From assembly GCA_016214855.1 (NCBI GenBank), contig JACRMT010000008.1:1-64000 (forward strand): DNA of 64,000 bases, given 5' to 3'. Origin of the DNA: Nitrospirota bacterium (GTDB taxonomy: Bacteria; Nitrospirota; Thermodesulfovibrionia; Thermodesulfovibrionales; UBA6898). Of this stretch, positions 51,855 to 60,028 are shown piece by piece (the stretch's first letter is position 1; every line of letters begins with the position of its first letter). Under the pieces are notes generated by a model. The model was not told the origin of the DNA and did no database searches. It saw nothing but the letters and a program-made list of their open reading frames with translations. Both the position numbers and the translations under genes were made by a program.

Positions 51855-52646
51855 TTAAGATGGCTGCTCATAGACATTTACCCCTTTGGGCAGGTTCAGG
51901 TCAAAGAGCGAATCCCTGATGTTGGTATTGATCTTGATCTCTTTCAGTTCGATCTCAACTATATTGGCGCGGCCATCCTGAATGGTGAAGCCTCTGATCG
52001 GAAAATCTGTATCAGACAGGTACAGGATGATCGATACGATGCCTGCCATGGATTTCTTTGGCTTCAGGGTGAGGACCTTTTCTGTGCCGGTGATCGTGAA
52101 CTCCTCTTTGATATTACCCATGCCGGTCAAAAGAACAACCGGCGACTGGCCATAGGTCTCCTTGCTGAACTTTGAACGGTATGCCTGATTATCGCCCTTC
52201 TTGTATATCATCACGATATCATTGCTGATAAGCAGGTCCTGACTGGCTTTGCCTTTGTATACCCATTTCATTTTGAGCGGTCTCTTGACGAAAAAATCGC
52301 CGTTGTAGGTATCGGTCTTGTTCAGGTCCTTGATCACATTCTTCTGAACGAACGTGCCTTTCATATCCTTTATGCCCTCGTACGCTCTCTGGATGCGGGC
52401 AACAGCATCGTCAGTGGCTGAGGCAAAAGATAGGGCAGAGGTTAAGGTCACTGCAAGGATTGTCAGGAGAAGGATTATTGCCGGTCTTCTGATTATGATG
52501 AGATTTAGTGAAAAATCCCTCCTAACCTCCCTTTGCCAAAGGGAGGGATAAAACCCCTCTTTGGCAAAGAGGGGGGAGGGGAGATTTGTTAATAGATGTC
52601 TAATTGTTTTTGAGATTCTCAATTTCTTCTGCATGTATCTGTTCAC
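51855..52646 (-). CDS. lolA: LolA-like outer-membrane lipoprotein carrier, N-terminus extended by a repeat
   Basis: The 263-residue protein has a LolA/DUF4412-like beta domain after a signal peptide: IQRAYEGIKDMKGTFVQKNV, the KWVYKG strand region and a C-terminal INTNIRDSLFDLNLPKG. LolA carries lipoproteins from inner to outer membrane. The GTG start at 52646 overlaps the ftsK stop (GTGA) and has AGGAG before it, so it is coupled to ftsK. Residues 20-46 are encoded by the dispersed repeat, which lies in frame between start codon and signal peptide (PSPLFAKEGFYPSLWQREV). The signal helix follows at about 50-76. Confidence 0.75.
   Translation of the reverse strand: MNRYMQKKLRISKTIRHLLTNLPSPLFAKEGFYPSLWQREVRRDFSLNLIIIRRPAIILLLTILAVTLTSALSFASATDDAVARIQRAYEGIKDMKGTFVQKNVIKDLNKTDTYNGDFFVKRPLKMKWVYKGKASQDLLISNDIVMIYKKGDNQAYRSKFSKETYGQSPVVLLTGMGNIKEEFTITGTEKVLTLKPKKSMAGIVSIILYLSDTDFPIRGFTIQDGRANIVEIELKEIKINTNIRDSLFDLNLPKGVNVYEQPS
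52513..52587 (-). repeat. two-hairpin dispersed repeat, copy 3 (inside lolA)
   Basis: Same element, minus orientation. It lies inside the reading frame of the lolA-like gene, adding about 25 codons without a stop. The copies thus tolerate translation. Confidence 0.85.
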
Positions 52647-54736
52647 AATGGTCTCCTGAGAAAATCTCTTGGCTTCCCTGCACCTTTTGGAGGGCCGACC
52701 AGCCCGTCGTCGCCCATCAGCTCCATGATCCGCGCTGCCTTGTTATATCCGATCTTGAACTTTCTCTGGATCGAGGAGATCGATACCTGTCCGACAGACT
52801 CTGCAAAGTCGCATGCCTTGTAATACATGTCATCCCGCTCGTCAGAATCCCCCTCGGAAGAAGAGGGAGACTCAACCGGTATCTGCTCATAGATCGAATA
52901 GTCAGGTGAACCCTGCGGTTTTATGAAGGCAGTGACCTGATGGATCTCGTCCTCAGTGACCAGTGCGCCGTGTACACGCTTGATGCCCTGACCGGAAAGC
53001 ATGAGGAGCATGTCGCCCTTGTCCAAAAGCTGTTCAGCGCCCATGGTGTCAAGGATCGTCCTTGAGTCGATCTTTGTGGTCACCTTGAAAGAGATCCTCG
53101 ACGGCAGGTTTGCCTTTATGATGCCGGTGATGACATCGACGGACGGCCTTTGGGTGCCGATAATCAGATGAATGCCTGCAGCCCTTGCCATCTGAGCGAG
53201 ACGTGTTATCGAATCTTCCACTTCGCGTGAAGATGCGAACATGAGGTCTGCAAGCTCATCAATAAAAATGACGATAAAGGGCATCTGCTCGTCCTCGGTT
53301 GCGACATTATTGTATCCATCGATATTCCGCGCGCCCTTTTCCGCAAGGAGACGATATCTTCGCTCCATCTCGAAGACCATCTTTCTCAATGCTTCCGCAG
53401 CCTGCTTGGGGCTGGTGATGACCGGTGATATGAGGTGAGGAATGTCGTCATACATCGAAAGCTCGATAAGCTTGGGATCGATCATCAGCATCTTCACCTC
53501 GCGCGGCGATGCCTTGAAAAGGATGCTCATGATCATGGAGTTGACTGAAACGCTCTTGCCTGCTCCGGTCTGGCCTGCAACGAGAAGATGCGGCATTTTG
53601 GTGAGGTCAGCTATCACCGTCTCACCGGCAATGTCCCTGCCCAGGGCAAGGGTGAGCCTGGATGAACTCTTCTGAAAGCGGTCAGATCCGATAATGCTCC
53701 TCAATGAAACGATCTCGCGTTTCTTGTTCGGCACTTCGATGCCGATCGTGTTTTCCCCTGCCAGGGGAGAGATCCTGATACTCTGGGCCTTGAGTGCCAA
53801 AGCCAGGTCATCGGCAAGAGAGACTACCTTGTTGATCTTGACACCCGGTGCAGGTTCGAACTTGTAGAGTGTGATCACCGGGCCCGGCTGCACATGGGTG
53901 ATATCTCCTTCGACATCGAAGTTTGCGAGCTTGGCCTTTATCAGTTCCCTGTTCGTCTTCAGCTCATCATTGGATGGCCGTGCAGAAGACGCATCATATT
54001 CCGAGAGCAGTTCAAAGGTAGGCAGGACATATCCGTCCCTTGTTCTCGCGGGTTTGGGAGCGGTCCGTGTTTTAGGCTTAGGCTCCGGTTCCTCTTCCGG
54101 CTCTATGGAATGCAGCTGATCGATGATCTCAGGCTGCATATCATCTTCCGCTTCTGTTATCAGGATCTCCTCTTCCTGAAGGATCCCTTTCTCTGGTTTT
54201 TTCTGATGCTCTTCCCTGCTCTTTTGTGCAAAAAGGGATGGACTGAGGGCCACGGGAAGCAGAAGGATGATCGATGAGAAGAAGCAGGAGAGGGAGAAGA
54301 GATAGGCGCCAAGCATAGAAAGATAACGCTCAAGGGTACCGGCGATTACCGATCCCACCATCCCGCCGGGGTTGTTCTCTGTTGTAATATGAAAGGTCCT
54401 GAGCAGAAGCGATGAGAGGAGTGAAACAGAGAAGATGAGCAGGAGCGTTCCGAGTAAATAGACCTTTCTCCTGTCCCTGCTCATCAGTCTTCTGATGCCA
54501 TAGACCACGAGAGCAACAGGCACCAGGTAAGCGGCAAAGCCGATAAAGGACATGAGAAGGTCAGCGGCATATGCTCCGATGAGGCCGCCATAATTTTTCG
54601 TCGGCGTCTTCGTGTACGTAAAAAGCGATGCATCCCATTTTGTGAAACTGAAGAGGCTCAGGCCCAGATAGATGGCAAGCAGGATCGATATGATCCCGAG
54701 GATTTCTTCCTTTATCCTGCTCAGTTTTTTAGCCAT
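52643..54736 (-). CDS. ftsK: DNA translocase FtsK/SpoIIIE
   Basis: The 697-residue protein has four N-terminal membrane helices (residues 10-170), a short Pro/Glu-rich linker, and a motor domain with Walker A AGQTGAGKSVSVN, Walker B FIVIFIDELADLM and the arginine finger block. The C-terminal gamma domain (about 625-690, DLAESVGQVSISSIQRKFKI-like) reads the KOPS orienting sequences. FtsK pumps DNA at division and helps XerCD resolve dimers. The linker is short (about 90 residues), as in the SpoIIIE type. Start 54736 overlaps the uppP stop region by 16 bases. Confidence 0.95.
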   Translation of the reverse strand: MAKKLSRIKEEILGIISILLAIYLGLSLFSFTKWDASLFTYTKTPTKNYGGLIGAYAADLLMSFIGFAAYLVPVALVVYGIRRLMSRDRRKVYLLGTLLLIFSVSLLSSLLLRTFHITTENNPGGMVGSVIAGTLERYLSMLGAYLFSLSCFFSSIILLLPVALSPSLFAQKSREEHQKKPEKGILQEEEILITEAEDDMQPEIIDQLHSIEPEEEPEPKPKTRTAPKPARTRDGYVLPTFELLSEYDASSARPSNDELKTNRELIKAKLANFDVEGDITHVQPGPVITLYKFEPAPGVKINKVVSLADDLALALKAQSIRISPLAGENTIGIEVPNKKREIVSLRSIIGSDRFQKSSSRLTLALGRDIAGETVIADLTKMPHLLVAGQTGAGKSVSVNSMIMSILFKASPREVKMLMIDPKLIELSMYDDIPHLISPVITSPKQAAEALRKMVFEMERRYRLLAEKGARNIDGYNNVATEDEQMPFIVIFIDELADLMFASSREVEDSITRLAQMARAAGIHLIIGTQRPSVDVITGIIKANLPSRISFKVTTKIDSRTILDTMGAEQLLDKGDMLLMLSGQGIKRVHGALVTEDEIHQVTAFIKPQGSPDYSIYEQIPVESPSSSEGDSDERDDMYYKACDFAESVGQVSISSIQRKFKIGYNKAARIMELMGDDGLVGPPKGAGKPRDFLRRPL

Positions 54737-55488
54737 ATCCCTGCAATGATGACCAGAGCAAGCCCGAACCGGTAATAGGCAAAGAGATTCAGCGGGTGTT
54801 TCTTTAAGAAGCTCAGGAGAAATTTAATTGCTGCAAATCCGGAGATCGCCGCGGCAATAAAACCGATCAGGAAGAGCGACATATCGTGGTCAGCGCCGGT
54901 CTTGAGAAGCTTCCGGGCATGGAGCAGTGTTGCCCCTGCGATGATCGGCGTCGAAAGCAGAAACGAAAAGCGCGCCGAGGCCTCACGCTCAAGTCCTCTG
55001 AACAGTCCTGCTGATATGGTTATGCCTGAGCGGGAGACGCCGGGGATCAGGGCAACAGCCTGTGCAAGGCCGATCATAACTGCGTCTTTGACGTTAAGAC
55101 TGTCAACGGTCCGCGTCTTGTTCATCTTTTCCGCCAGTAACATGACCGCGCCGAATACCACAAGTGAGACTGCAATAACAAGGGGGTTTCTGAGCGCGTG
55201 CTCTATGAGATCACCCAGCAGAACGCCTGCAATGCCTGCCGGGACCGATGCCAGCACGATCAGCATGAAAAGCTTCTGTTTCCTGAGGATGAGCTCGATC
55301 CAGTCCTTCCAGAAGCAGATGACAAGGGAAAGCAGTGTCCCTGCATGGAGTGCCACGTCAAAGGTGAGGGAATCCAGTTCTCCTGTCCAGTTAAAGAACC
55401 AGGGGAAGAGGATGAGATGGGCGGTGCTGCTGACCGGCAGGAACTCGGTCAAACCCTGCACAATCCCTAAAATCAAGGCTTCTATCAT
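54721..55488 (-). CDS. uppP: undecaprenyl-diphosphatase
   Basis: The 255-residue BacA-family membrane enzyme recycles undecaprenyl pyrophosphate to the monophosphate for cell wall synthesis. The conserved motifs are GLTEFLPVSSTAHL near residue 14 and PGVSRSGITISAG near residue 155. Eight membrane helices are expected. It overlaps the start of ftsK by 16 bases and is the first gene of that unit. Confidence 0.94.
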   Translation of the reverse strand: MIEALILGIVQGLTEFLPVSSTAHLILFPWFFNWTGELDSLTFDVALHAGTLLSLVICFWKDWIELILRKQKLFMLIVLASVPAGIAGVLLGDLIEHALRNPLVIAVSLVVFGAVMLLAEKMNKTRTVDSLNVKDAVMIGLAQAVALIPGVSRSGITISAGLFRGLEREASARFSFLLSTPIIAGATLLHARKLLKTGADHDMSLFLIGFIAAAISGFAAIKFLLSFLKKHPLNLFAYYRFGLALVIIAGIWLKN

Positions 55489-55837
55489 GGTCTTAATTAT
55501 ACCAGATTTGGAGGGTAACTATCGCGGATAGAGAAGGTAAGCCTGACTGCGTCAGGGTCCTGAAATAGAAAAGGCCGGCCTGAATACATCTTGGCCGGCC
55601 TTTTCTACGTGATTGTGGATTAGTGCTTATAACCTCACGAAACTTCAAACAGATTTGTATAGGTGTTTATGACCTGCGCTGCCTTGTCGCCTGCATATCT
55701 CAACAAGGGACAGACGCAATCTTTCCGCCAATCTGCATTATACATTTTCTATGGGCGATGGATGAACGTGACTGGCTGTGGGGTGATAATGAGGCAGGAA
55801 GCAAAATCTTCCTGCCTCAGCTTACTCAACTTATCAG
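55489..55837. other. intergenic region between uppP and the HtrA gene
   Basis: About 350 bases holding a bidirectional-looking terminator at 55567-55606 and a second hairpin (GAGGCAGGAAG/CTTCCTGCCTC, 55791-55818) just downstream of the HtrA stop. No gene is evident. A small plus-strand frame (55623-55862) lacks a ribosome-binding site. Confidence 0.5.
55567..55606 (-). terminator. terminator hairpin between htrA-like and uppP genes
   Basis: AGAAAAGGCCGGCC and GGCCGGCCTTTTCT form a perfect 14-bp stem around a 12-base loop. T-rich ends suit both directions. It probably ends the leftward HtrA transcript. Confidence 0.8.
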
Positions 55838-57304
55838 CTATCGCGCCGAGAGCGATAAATAAGTTGTTGATCCGTTTCTGAAGACAAGCAGCAGGATATC
55901 CTGCCCGGACTTTATTTTTGAAACGACTGCTTCATAGTCCTTCATGCTGTTTATCCTTTTTCTGTTGACCTCGATGATGACATCGTTCTGTATCAGAAGG
56001 CCTCCTGCAGGGCTGCCTTCTTCTATATCTGTGACGACAACGCCGCTAATTCTTTTGGGAACATCGAGATTTCTTTTCAGCTCAGGAGTGAGGCCCTGGA
56101 CCATGACCCCTTTTAAAAGGTTATCGTATTCTCCGCGCATCTTCTGCATGTCTGCCGGCAGCTCGGCAATGGCGACATCCATCTTCTGCATTTTGCCGTC
56201 ACGCATGATCTTCAACGTTACTTTCTTGCCCGGAGGTGTGCCTGCGACACTGTTTCTCAGGCTCGCAGGGTCAGGTACCTCTTTGCCGTCGAACTCTATG
56301 ATAACATCTCCGCGCTGCATCCCTGCTTTTTCAGCAGGACTCTCTTCCACAACGTCTCCCACAAGGGCGCCTTTATCATCTTTGATGTCGAACTGCTTCG
56401 CAAGGTCAGACGTGACTGGTTGAATTGAAACGCCGAGCCAGCCCCTGACGACTTTCCCTTTCTTAATGAGGTTGTCCATCACAACCTTTGCCATGCTGCT
56501 TGGTATTGCAAACCCGATTCCCTGATACCCGCCAGATGTGCTGAATATAGCTGTATTGATGCCCACGAGCTCACCCCTCACATTCACAAGCGCTCCGCCC
56601 GAGTTGCCGGGATTGATAGGGGCATCGGTCTGGATGAAATCCTCATAATCAGCAATGCCGACATTCGCCCTGCCAGTTGCGCTCACAATGCCGGACGTAA
56701 CGGTCTGGTTCAATCCGAAAGGGTTGCCGATTGCTATCACTGTTTCTCCAACCTTCAACTTATCCGAGTCGCCCAGCTTTAAAACAGGGAGGTGGTTCGA
56801 ATCTATCTTGATCACCGCAAGGTCTGTTTTCGGGTCAGTGCCGATGACCTTTCCCTTGAATTCCCTCTTGTCGGACAATTTCACCTTGATCTCATCGGCA
56901 TCCCTGATCACATGATTATTGGTAAGGATATAACCGTCTTTATCTACGATGACCCCTGATCCGAGACCTGACTGCTTATGTTCTCTCGGTCTCTCGAACT
57001 GGCCAAATTGGTCTCCAAAAAATCTCCTGAAAAAGGGATCATCGAAAAAAGGTGATTGCATACCTGATATTTTTATCGTCTTTGTCGAAGATATATTGAC
57101 CACTGCCGGTTTCACTGCAGCAGCGACTTCTGCCATGGCCTGTCCTGTCTTTGAAAGAATATCTATGGCCTCTTTGGATATGTTCGTATCCTGGGTATAG
57201 GCATTTGAGAGCAAGTTAAGATTCGAAGATATGCCGAGTCCTATAATCAGTCCAACCAGTATAAGCGTTGCTCCATAGAGTAAATTACGTTTTGTCCGTG
57301 TCAT
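55838..57304 (-). CDS. HtrA/Deg-family periplasmic serine protease
   Basis: The 488-residue protein has an N-terminal membrane anchor/signal ([17 protein letters not shown]), a trypsin-like domain and two PDZ domains. The catalytic triad lies in LTNNHVI (His), TDLAVIKID (Asp) and PGNSGGALV (Ser). PDZ1 spans about residues 290-375 and PDZ2 about 395-485. HtrA proteins degrade or refold damaged proteins of the envelope. The annotation as DegP, DegQ or MucD cannot be decided. The upstream small PsiE-like fragment reads in the same direction. Confidence 0.93.
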   Translation of the reverse strand: MTRTKRNLLYGATLILVGLIIGLGISSNLNLLSNAYTQDTNISKEAIDILSKTGQAMAEVAAAVKPAVVNISSTKTIKISGMQSPFFDDPFFRRFFGDQFGQFERPREHKQSGLGSGVIVDKDGYILTNNHVIRDADEIKVKLSDKREFKGKVIGTDPKTDLAVIKIDSNHLPVLKLGDSDKLKVGETVIAIGNPFGLNQTVTSGIVSATGRANVGIADYEDFIQTDAPINPGNSGGALVNVRGELVGINTAIFSTSGGYQGIGFAIPSSMAKVVMDNLIKKGKVVRGWLGVSIQPVTSDLAKQFDIKDDKGALVGDVVEESPAEKAGMQRGDVIIEFDGKEVPDPASLRNSVAGTPPGKKVTLKIMRDGKMQKMDVAIAELPADMQKMRGEYDNLLKGVMVQGLTPELKRNLDVPKRISGVVVTDIEEGSPAGGLLIQNDVIIEVNRKRINSMKDYEAVVSKIKSGQDILLLVFRNGSTTYLSLSAR

Positions 57305-57324
57305 CTCTGTCCTCCTTATTTGTT

Positions 57325-57513
57325 TTATAATTCGAAAAACGGTTTGTATATTTTTTCCTCATCACCGGTTTCTGTTCGTATGCCGCCAAATTTCAACAAA
57401 AGACCGAGTACTGCGATGAGGAGGGATATGCCCGCTATCTTGATCGTCTCCAGCTCAGTAGCTCCCTTGAGCATAATCTCTCTGAGTATAGCCACAATCG
57501 CGAGTTCGACCAC
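57325..57513 (-). pseudogene. PsiE-family C-terminal fragment
   Basis: A GTG start at 57513 gives 62 residues: VELAIVAILREIMLKGATEL, then a membrane helix (IAGISLLIAVLGLLLKFGG). The in-frame DNA upstream continues for about 20 codons without a start (LQELHRGVVVE) before a stop, so the N-terminal membrane helices of a full PsiE (about 130-140 residues) are missing. It is most likely a decayed phosphate-starvation-inducible PsiE gene; a short functional membrane protein is possible. Confidence 0.45.
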
Positions 57514-57603
57514 GACACCTCTGTGTAATTCCTGAAGACTGAGTGGACCCAGAAGTAAAAAGCAGACTGTTTTCTGCGAGTTGTCTCTATCATTTTACCT
57601 ATA

Positions 57604-57978
57604 CTATTCTCCTCGTTTATTTTCTAGCAGTTTTGATACGCAACTTAGGAAGTCCTTAGGACCAAATGGCTTCATTATGAAATCATCAATATTTACATTA
57701 GCAGGAATCTCATGCCCAAACAGACTGCCCGTTGCTAAGATAATCCTTGTCTGGGGGGCATTATCCCTTAACCATGCGGCTAATTTAAGTCCATCCATCT
57801 TGGGCATCATATAATCAGTTATAACTAAGTCAACATCGTTGGAGAAGGCTTGTGCTGCTTCTTCTCCATTTGCTGCCTCAATAATCTTTACCTGAGGGTC
57901 ACGGAATTTGATCTTTAGCAGTTCAATCATTAACTTTCTGATACTATCATCATCATCTACTACCATAATCTTATGCAT
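57604..57978 (-). CDS. single-domain response regulator (CheY-like)
   Basis: A 124-residue receiver domain without output domain. The acidic pocket is DDDD (residues 8-11), the phosphorylated Asp is in LVITDYMMPKMDG, the Thr/Ser switch is ATGS and the Lys is in IMKPFG. The sequence TDYMMPKMDGLKLAAWLRDN is close to the CheY family. No kinase is adjacent; the Asp-for-His kinase in the window is 50 kb away. AAGGAG precedes the ATG. Confidence 0.93.
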   Translation of the reverse strand: MHKIMVVDDDDSIRKLMIELLKIKFRDPQVKIIEAANGEEAAQAFSNDVDLVITDYMMPKMDGLKLAAWLRDNAPQTRIILATGSLFGHEIPANVNIDDFIMKPFGPKDFLSCVSKLLENKRGE

Positions 57979-58213
57979 TTACTTTTACTCCTTACCGTTC
58001 AGGATAACGACCGGCAGTTTGATTGCAAATAGTAATTCAACCGTCAGCCGCTATTTTCACCATCTTGATACCTCCGAACTGAGAGGCTCAAGCCGGTTAG
58101 AAAGGGGGGAACCTTTCAAAATACAAAGCCGGCCCGAGCCCATCCCATGGACACCACTTGCCGGCACAGAGAAGCAAGTCAGATCTTCTTCATGCCGGCA
58201 GCAGCCATCATAC
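57979..58213. other. intergenic region with a long hairpin downstream of the Hsp20 operon
   Basis: A hairpin at about 58157-58197 pairs GCCGGCATGAAGAAG with CTTCTCTGTGCCGGC but has no T-run. A small frame with a good SD (ATG near 58058, eight codons) is too short to judge. The region probably holds the end of the Hsp20 transcript and the promoter of the response regulator. Confidence 0.35.
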
Positions 58214-58705
58214 TTATTCAGCTTTTACCGCGATCTTCTTTGTTTCTGCAACTGCCTTTGCCGTCTTGGGAAGTGTTATGCTGAGCACTCCTTTTTTGAA
58301 CTTGGCCTCGACCTTGTCGGTCTCCACCTCAACAGGCAGCGGTATGGTCCTGCTGAAAGAGCCGTAGGAGCGTTCCATCCTGTAATAGTCCTTGCCCTTG
58401 TCCTCTTTTTCTTCCTTCTTCTCGCCCTTGATCGTAAGCATGTCTTTCTGGAGCGATACATCTATGTCCTTTTCTTCCAGGCCCGGAAGCTCTGCTGATA
58501 TCTTTATCTCCTTGTCGTTTTCGGTCACATCGACCTTTGGATTGAATGCTCCCATGCGGCTTTCAAAAGGCTCAAGATCAAAACCGCGAAAGAAGTTGTC
58601 GAAAAGCGAATCCATCTCCCTCCTCAGAAGAGAAAATGGGTGCTCATCTTCCCGCTTTACCGGAACATCTTTCTTTCCGAATGGAACAAGGTTTCTGATT
58701 GCCAT
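58214..58705 (-). CDS. Hsp20 small heat-shock protein (third of three)
   Basis: A 163-residue alpha-crystallin-domain protein: NPKVDVTENDKEIKISAELP near the start of the domain, the conserved MLTIKGEKKEEKE strand and the C-terminal GVLSITLPK (I-x-I/V-like). Small heat-shock proteins form large oligomers that hold unfolded proteins. The N-terminus FDNFFRGFDLEPF is typical of the bacterial class A. AGGAGGTATTTGCC precedes ATG 58705. It follows two related genes on the same strand and is probably transcribed from the CIRCE-controlled promoter at 59753-59781. Confidence 0.93.
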   Translation of the reverse strand: MAIRNLVPFGKKDVPVKREDEHPFSLLRREMDSLFDNFFRGFDLEPFESRMGAFNPKVDVTENDKEIKISAELPGLEEKDIDVSLQKDMLTIKGEKKEEKEDKGKDYYRMERSYGSFSRTIPLPVEVETDKVEAKFKKGVLSITLPKTAKAVAETKKIAVKAE

Positions 58706-58720
58706 GGCAAATACCTCCTT

Positions 58721-59164
58721 TTATGCGTTGCTTAGTTTGAGATTCATCATCCCGCCTATGCCTTCAGCCTTGATCGGTATTTTCCTTGTTTTGGCCGACT
58801 GTGCCTTCGGCATGACGAGCTTTATAACACCGTTCTTTACTGATGCCTGAATCTTGTCCCTGTCAATCTCATCAGACAGGGTAAAGACCCGCTGGTAATC
58901 TCCTATGCCGTATTCCGACAGGACAGGCCTGTGATCTTTGGGCGCTTCAAAGTCCACTTTTCCGTAGATGGTAAGGACATTCTTCTCAAGCGTTATGTCA
59001 ACCGACTTCTCATCAACCCCCGGCATGTCGGCAATGACCACAATCTCCTCCTGCCGCTCGATAATATCCACCTGCGGTGAATATATCCGGCATGCCCTTG
59101 TGCGCTCTCCTGTCTCCGGAGTCTCAGCCTCTTTCTTCTGCATCTCTCCTGCTGTTTCAGCCAT
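58721..59164 (-). CDS. Hsp20 small heat-shock protein (second of three)
   Basis: The alpha-crystallin domain has VDIIERQEEIVVIADMPGVD at the start, LTIYGKVDF, and GVIKLVMPK near the end. Start ATG 59164 is chosen by AAGGAGGTGAATTGATT. The domain is more divergent than those of its neighbours (an extended CRIYSP N-terminus). Three paralogues in a row probably form a mixed chaperone complex. Confidence 0.92.
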   Translation of the reverse strand: MAETAGEMQKKEAETPETGERTRACRIYSPQVDIIERQEEIVVIADMPGVDEKSVDITLEKNVLTIYGKVDFEAPKDHRPVLSEYGIGDYQRVFTLSDEIDRDKIQASVKNGVIKLVMPKAQSAKTRKIPIKAEGIGGMMNLKLSNA

Positions 59165-59188
59165 AATCAATTCACCTCCTTTCAGAAA

Positions 59189-59605
59189 CTATTCAGACTT
59201 GACTGAAATTTTCCTCGGTTTTTCCGCTTCTGCCCTCGGAAGGACGATTGCCAAGACCCCTTTTGAAAACCGCGCTTCGACCTTGCCGGAATCAACAGCA
59301 AAAGGCAAACGGAGGGTCTTGGTGAATTGTCCGTTCCACCGTTCCCGCCGGTGGTACGTCTCACCTTCCTTCATTTCTTCTGCCTGGCGTGAGCCGCGCA
59401 GTGTCAGGGAATCCTTAACAACAGAAATTTCAAGGGCATCAGGATCAATTCCCGGTATCTCTGTTGTTACCACTGCCTCGTCATCAGACACCCAGACATT
59501 TGTTGCAGGAAATTCGACAGTTGACGGCAGATCAAACCGCCTAAGTGCTCGCCCCATGCCTTCAAGCTCACGCATTGCGTCAAAAACCCGGTCAGACCAT
59601 AACAT
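59189..59605 (-). CDS. Hsp20 small heat-shock protein (first of three)
   Basis: The 138-residue protein has EFPATNVWVSDDEAVVTTEI, DSLTLRGSR and GVLAIVLPR, the alpha-crystallin core. ATG 59605 is chosen over the GTG at 59614 because AAGGAGG overlaps the latter. First gene after the CIRCE operator, so probably controlled by HrcA and induced by heat or protein stress. Confidence 0.93.
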   Translation of the reverse strand: MLWSDRVFDAMRELEGMGRALRRFDLPSTVEFPATNVWVSDDEAVVTTEIPGIDPDALEISVVKDSLTLRGSRQAEEMKEGETYHRRERWNGQFTKTLRLPFAVDSGKVEARFSKGVLAIVLPRAEAEKPRKISVKSE

Positions 59606-59717
59606 AGCAGTCACCTCCTTTCTTTCTGTTTTTCAGAAACTTTGCGCATGGCGAATTGCCTAACGCACACTATCACCGTAACACCATTCATGGTCCATGT
59701 CTATTTGACAATACCCA

Positions 59718-59744
59718 TTAGCACTCACCGACATAGAGTGCTAA
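59718..59744 (-). promoter_or_regulatory. CIRCE operator (HrcA binding site)
   Basis: TTAGCACTC - nine bases - GAGTGCTAA is an exact match to the CIRCE consensus. HrcA binds it and represses heat-shock genes. It lies just downstream of the promoter and before the first Hsp20 gene, with about 110 bases of leader. Confidence 0.95.
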
Positions 59745-59752
59745 TAAAAAAT

Positions 59753-59781
59753 ATTTATCATATTTTTTAAAGGGGTGTCAA
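59753..59781 (-). promoter_or_regulatory. promoter of the Hsp20 operon
   Basis: On the minus strand, TTGACA (59781-59776) and ATAAAT (59758-59753) are 17 bases apart. The start would fall near 59745, next to the CIRCE element, so HrcA bound there would block transcription. Confidence 0.75.
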
Positions 59782-59907
59782 GTGTTTTTATAAGGATTTT
59801 TTATGCTTTATAATCAGGGTGTTAGAGGCTATTAACAGCAGATTTCAGACATTGGCTTCGGAAGAAGATTCCTGCGGGTTCGATTGGTGGATTTACCGGC
59901 TGAAAAA

Positions 59908-60028
59908 CTTCAAAGATCAGCGCATGATCATGGGCTTGCGGTCCATGGTGTTGCGCAGATACTTATTAAGCACGCTTCTGATTTTTGCCTCGACAAGAGA
60001 TTTATCAGCAAGCATCTCAGGGGTCATT
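59908..60028 (-). pseudogene. remnant of an RNase J gene 3' end
   Basis: About 120 bases match the last 40 codons of the intact RNase J gene (61429-61550), with roughly three quarters identity by eye. The frame gives MTPEMLADKSLVEAKIRSVL, close to MTPESITDKALVEAKVRSVL. One base is lost near the end, so it is out of frame before the final LIFEV. It starts exactly at the stop of the ATPase gene. It looks like a duplicated or left-behind gene end. Confidence 0.7.

Noticed and set aside
57979-58213. Riboswitch upstream of the response regulator
   Set aside because: Some hairpins are present but no known riboswitch core could be matched.
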